DNA of 64,000 nt from Lachnospiraceae bacterium (GTDB lineage Bacteria > Bacillota > Clostridia > Lachnospirales > Lachnospiraceae). Below the pieces are notes generated by a model. It was given only the letters and a program-made list of their open reading frames with translations. It had not been told where the DNA came from and searched no databases. This document shows, piece after piece, positions 61,888 through 64,000 of the stretch. Numbering within the stretch: position 1 is the first letter of the stretch; each line of letters opens with the position of its first letter. The DNA lies in the NCBI GenBank assembly GCA_014804645.1, contig JAAUZI010000094.1, positions 1 through 64,000 on the forward strand. Direction: 5' to 3'. The position numbers were made by a program, and so were the translations under genes.

Positions 61888-62853
61888 TCAATTATCACCT
61901 CTCTTTCTTCGACGAATGAAAACAAATCCACCAACCCCACACACCACGCAAATTATAGCTCCCACTACAATCATCAGTTTCTGGTTACTCTCATTTTCCA
62001 TCGATTTCGCTAAAATATTTTTGTTATTCGCCTCCAAGTCTGTAGTATTACTGTCTTCTGTGTCAGGCGTTTCTGTTTTTAAACTGCTTTCCTCCGACTG
62101 CATCTGAAGAAGGGCGGCTGCTAATTTGTCTTCTTTTTCCTGTATCTCCTCCGGGTCCAGATAGTTTGTTCGTATGTCTCCCACTTCCTCTTCAGCGGTT
62201 AGTTCTATCTCTGGCAAATCAACATAGTACAATAGCCCATCGTCCAATAGTGAATACAGTTCCTTCTTTTCCTCAATAATTTGATCTGCCAGCGCATACT
62301 CATTGTCTGTGAAGTGATGAGCATAATAACGGATAAACTGACATCCGAATATCTCTGCATAGCATATTTGTGAGGAAGAAATTCCCACAAAGGATCCACT
62401 TTCATTTATCTTCTCCACATCCAGTTCACTTGTCCTGTACTCTTCTAACAGGCAGGTAATCCCATCTTCCCTTCTTAGAAGTTCATAGAAAATATCGCAA
62501 TTTGTTTCTAAAAAAATGAAAAAACTAATATAATCCTGCGTTACATCCGGACCAAAATAAGTCATTATTTGCCACATCTGCGGATACTCCTGCATCAACT
62601 CCGCCAGTTCTTCCGTGGACATACTAAGAAGCAGGTCAGATGGTGGATTCAATATATCTAGAGTTTCCAAATAAGAATACTCCTGCGCATGATTCCATTC
62701 TCCGTTATCTTCCTGATATATGGGATAGTAATGAGTATCGTACCATTGTTCTTTCAGTTCCTCCGCTGTTGCGGCATTCACCATCACGATATTTAAAATA
62801 AATGTCGTAAGGCAAGTGAATATAGCAATTATTGACTTAAATGGTTTCTTCAT
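61888..62853 (-). CDS. Secreted single-pass protein of unknown family
   Basis: 321 residues; ATG at 62853 with AGGGAGTG upstream. Signal peptide of ~27 residues (ends VNA), an acidic, Tyr/Glu-rich outer part (~28-285), and a C-terminal membrane helix (MIVVGAIICVVCGVGGFVFI, ~293-312) followed by RRRKRGDN, so it is anchored with its bulk outside. Two Cys pairs may form disulfides. The family is not recognised. Base composition is more AT-rich than the neighbours, which could point to recent acquisition. It has a strong promoter of its own. Confidence 0.75.
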   Translation of the reverse strand: MKKPFKSIIAIFTCLTTFILNIVMVNAATAEELKEQWYDTHYYPIYQEDNGEWNHAQEYSYLETLDILNPPSDLLLSMSTEELAELMQEYPQMWQIMTYFGPDVTQDYISFFIFLETNCDIFYELLRREDGITCLLEEYRTSELDVEKINESGSFVGISSSQICYAEIFGCQFIRYYAHHFTDNEYALADQIIEEKKELYSLLDDGLLYYVDLPEIELTAEEEVGDIRTNYLDPEEIQEKEDKLAAALLQMQSEESSLKTETPDTEDSNTTDLEANNKNILAKSMENESNQKLMIVVGAIICVVCGVGGFVFIRRRKRGDN

Positions 62854-62914
62854 AGCGGCACTCCCTGTCAGTGTTGTTCAAGCGTTATCAGCAGACATTG
62901 ATTAATCTATTTAT

Positions 62915-62943
62915 ATATTAGGCGGTTAATTTATCAATGTCAA
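62915..62943 (-). promoter_or_regulatory. Promoter of the secreted single-pass protein gene
   Basis: On the minus strand TTGACA (62943-62938), 17-nt spacer, TAATAT (62920-62915). Confidence 0.82.
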
Positions 62944-62975
62944 TCATCATACGGAAACTCAAATGCCAAAAATAC

Positions 62976-63004
62976 TTGACACCTCGTATATTCTGTGATA
63001 TGCT
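62976..63004 (+). promoter_or_regulatory. Plus-strand promoter ahead of the nuclease remnant
   Basis: TTGACA (62976-62981), 17-nt spacer, TATGCT (62999-63004). Divergent to the promoter at 62915-62943; it may now drive the glycosyltransferase gene at 63442. Confidence 0.65.
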
Positions 63005-63028
63005 TCAAATATGAGTTATCTGTGAATC

Positions 63029-63417
63029 TTGTATTCTTTACAGTTCGGGCAGTTTCTGCCAGTGACTCAATCGTTACTATGTGAATTGGCAGGGGCTGGA
63101 TGGGGTTTTGTTGAATGCGTAATCCCGGGTATATTTGCAGGCTTGTTCTGCAATCCCAATATACCGTTGCGTTTTCTGTTGTACATAGCGGAGGAGTACG
63201 ACGAAATTATCCGCAGGCAGGATGCCAATATCTATGGGAGCAAGCTGGTTATGCTGCCTGCGCCCCAGTGTGTGGTGTTTTACAACGGAGATAGGGAGAC
63301 GGAGGATGAAGAACTGCTGCGGCTCTCGGACTGTTTTCAGAACAGGAGGTTGCGGCGTCCAGCGAGGAAATAGAAGATTTTGAGAGACAGATTCACGTAT
63401 TACAACAGGAAGTTTAG
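63029..63417 (+). pseudogene. Remnant of a Rpn/PD-(D/E)XK transposase-like nuclease
   Basis: A 114-residue open frame. From about residue 42 it reads NPNIPLRFLLYIAEEYDEII, then ANIYGSKLVMLPAPQCVVFY and NGDRETEDEELLRLSDCF, which matches an inner segment of the ~300-residue nuclease/transposase-like proteins that are abundant in Lachnospiraceae. The usual N-terminal catalytic half is missing and the frame ends soon after LSDCF. A different frame continues to a stop at 63417 with EEIEDFERQIHVLQQEV, perhaps the degraded end. Non-functional remnant is the best call. Confidence 0.6.
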
Positions 63418-63441
63418 GAGTTATACGGAAAGAGGTAGGGA

Positions 63442-64000
63442 ATGGACATACTCAACAGGATATGCCTGTGGATTGTAATAGGAATTACGGCGGCGGCGGG
63501 AATACACTGGCTGATTGGCTGGTATCCGATGCTGATATCGGACAAGCTGCCGGGGGCTGTCTGGCTGAAAAAGCAGTGCCAGAGCAGTGCAAAGCGGGCG
63601 GAGGGAGTCTCTGGTAGTCTCACAGCCACCCCTCGGGGACTGCGTTTGACGCTATTGCTGATCTTATACGGACTGGTGGCTATCCGCAGCATTGGTTTTG
63701 GTAGCATACCGGGCGGATTTAACCAGGACGGCGCCATGGGAGCGGTGGACGCGCTGGCGTTGGCTACCTATGGAACCGACCGTTTCGGCAACTGGCTCCC
63801 GGCGCATTTTCAGGCGTGGGGATATGGGCAGATGAGTGTGTTGCTGTCCTATATGTCGGTTCCGTTTATCAAGCTGTGGGGGCTTAACAGTGTCACGGCC
63901 AGACTGCCCATGCTGCTGGCCAGCATTGCCGGGGCCGGGGCGCTGTATGGTCTGGTCAAGGACATTTTCGGCTCCCGGGCGGGTGTATTGACTTTTCTGT
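63442..64000 (+). CDS. GT39-like membrane glycosyltransferase (5' part, runs off window)
   Basis: ATG at 63442 with AAAGAGGTAGGG upstream; open to the end of the window (186 codons). A first membrane helix (WIVIGITAAAGIHWLIGW) precedes a linker and a second (LTLLLILYGLVAIRSIGF). GFNQDGAMGAVDALALATY at ~93 carries the Asp expected in the first outer loop of ArnT/PMT-type glycosyltransferases, followed by GQMSVLLSYMSVPFIKLWG and the next helices (PMLLASIAGAGALYGLV). Such enzymes move sugars from polyprenyl-phosphate donors outside the membrane. The acceptor is unknown. The rest lies beyond the window. Confidence 0.8.
   Translation, partial: MDILNRICLWIVIGITAAAGIHWLIGWYPMLISDKLPGAVWLKKQCQSSAKRAEGVSGSLTATPRGLRLTLLLILYGLVAIRSIGFGSIPGGFNQDGAMGAVDALALATYGTDRFGNWLPAHFQAWGYGQMSVLLSYMSVPFIKLWGLNSVTARLPMLLASIAGAGALYGLVKDIFGSRAGVLTFL

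Noticed and set aside
63300-63417. Separate gene for the EEIEDFERQIHVLQQEV peptide
   Set aside because: Its frame is closed by a TGA shortly upstream and has no start; it is more likely part of the degraded nuclease or an older gene.

Overview
The window reads as chromosome of a gut-type Firmicute, most likely a member of the Lachnospiraceae (Clostridia). This rests on the gene order hprK - ROK glucokinase - murB - rapZ - whiA - HPr-like, a T-box in front of proS, LplB/YtcP/lipoprotein sugar importers with a YesL-type gene, a Bce-type peptide-resistance module, consensus sigma-A promoters with 17-nt spacers, and GGAGG-type ribosome binding sites. No rRNA, intact tRNA, CRISPR array, transposase or prophage was seen.

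Layout. 1-4.6 kb: the 3' part of a Cys-repeat protein, a calcium-binding-like protein, and an ECF sigma/anti-sigma pair. 4.6-12 kb: a MerR-methyltransferase fusion (minus strand); then an apparent sensory operon encoding an [FeFe]-hydrogenase-like/MCP fusion, a propeller/HD-GYP membrane protein and an aldose-epimerase-like protein. 12-23 kb: T-box proS, an esterase, PadR plus a DUF4097-type protein, an exonuclease, a D-Ala-D-Ala carboxypeptidase with a repeat tail, trmB, thioredoxin, a YitT protein and a DUF1846 protein. 23-28.6 kb: two paralogous modules, each a small secreted Cys-rich protein followed by a large lipoprotein that joins a propeller-like half to a solute-binding half; a third such lipoprotein lies at 50.7 kb. 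28.7-33 kb: ftsH and uvrC. 33-38 kb: a sugar ABC importer without an ATPase. 38-44 kb: hprK, glucokinase, murB, rapZ, whiA, a Crh-like protein, and a lipid kinase gene broken by one extra G. 44-53 kb: a cyclophilin, a GNAT protein, an ABC-2 exporter, a MATE pump and the third lipoprotein. 53-55 kb: an ammonium channel fused to PII behind a long structured leader. 55-62 kb: hflK/hflC, a Bce-type permease/ATPase/kinase/regulator set and a secreted single-pass protein. The end holds a nuclease/transposase remnant and the start of a GT39-like membrane glycosyltransferase.

The least expected signal is a family of palindromic elements placed exactly on Shine-Dalgarno sites. Three long copies (6095-6185, 15393-15467, and 55801-55894 on the minus strand) share stem-loops, one with a compensatory base-pair change. 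Two of them are flanked by direct repeats that contain the Shine-Dalgarno site, so removing the element and one repeat restores a normally spaced gene start. Four shorter hairpins sit just before the ribosome binding site of other genes and end in a similar CAGA..GGAG sequence. Other points worth attention are the hydrogenase-like sensor next to an HD-GYP protein, the duplicated Cys-rich/lipoprotein modules, the Amt-PII fusion with its leader, and an HPr paralogue with Glu at position 15.
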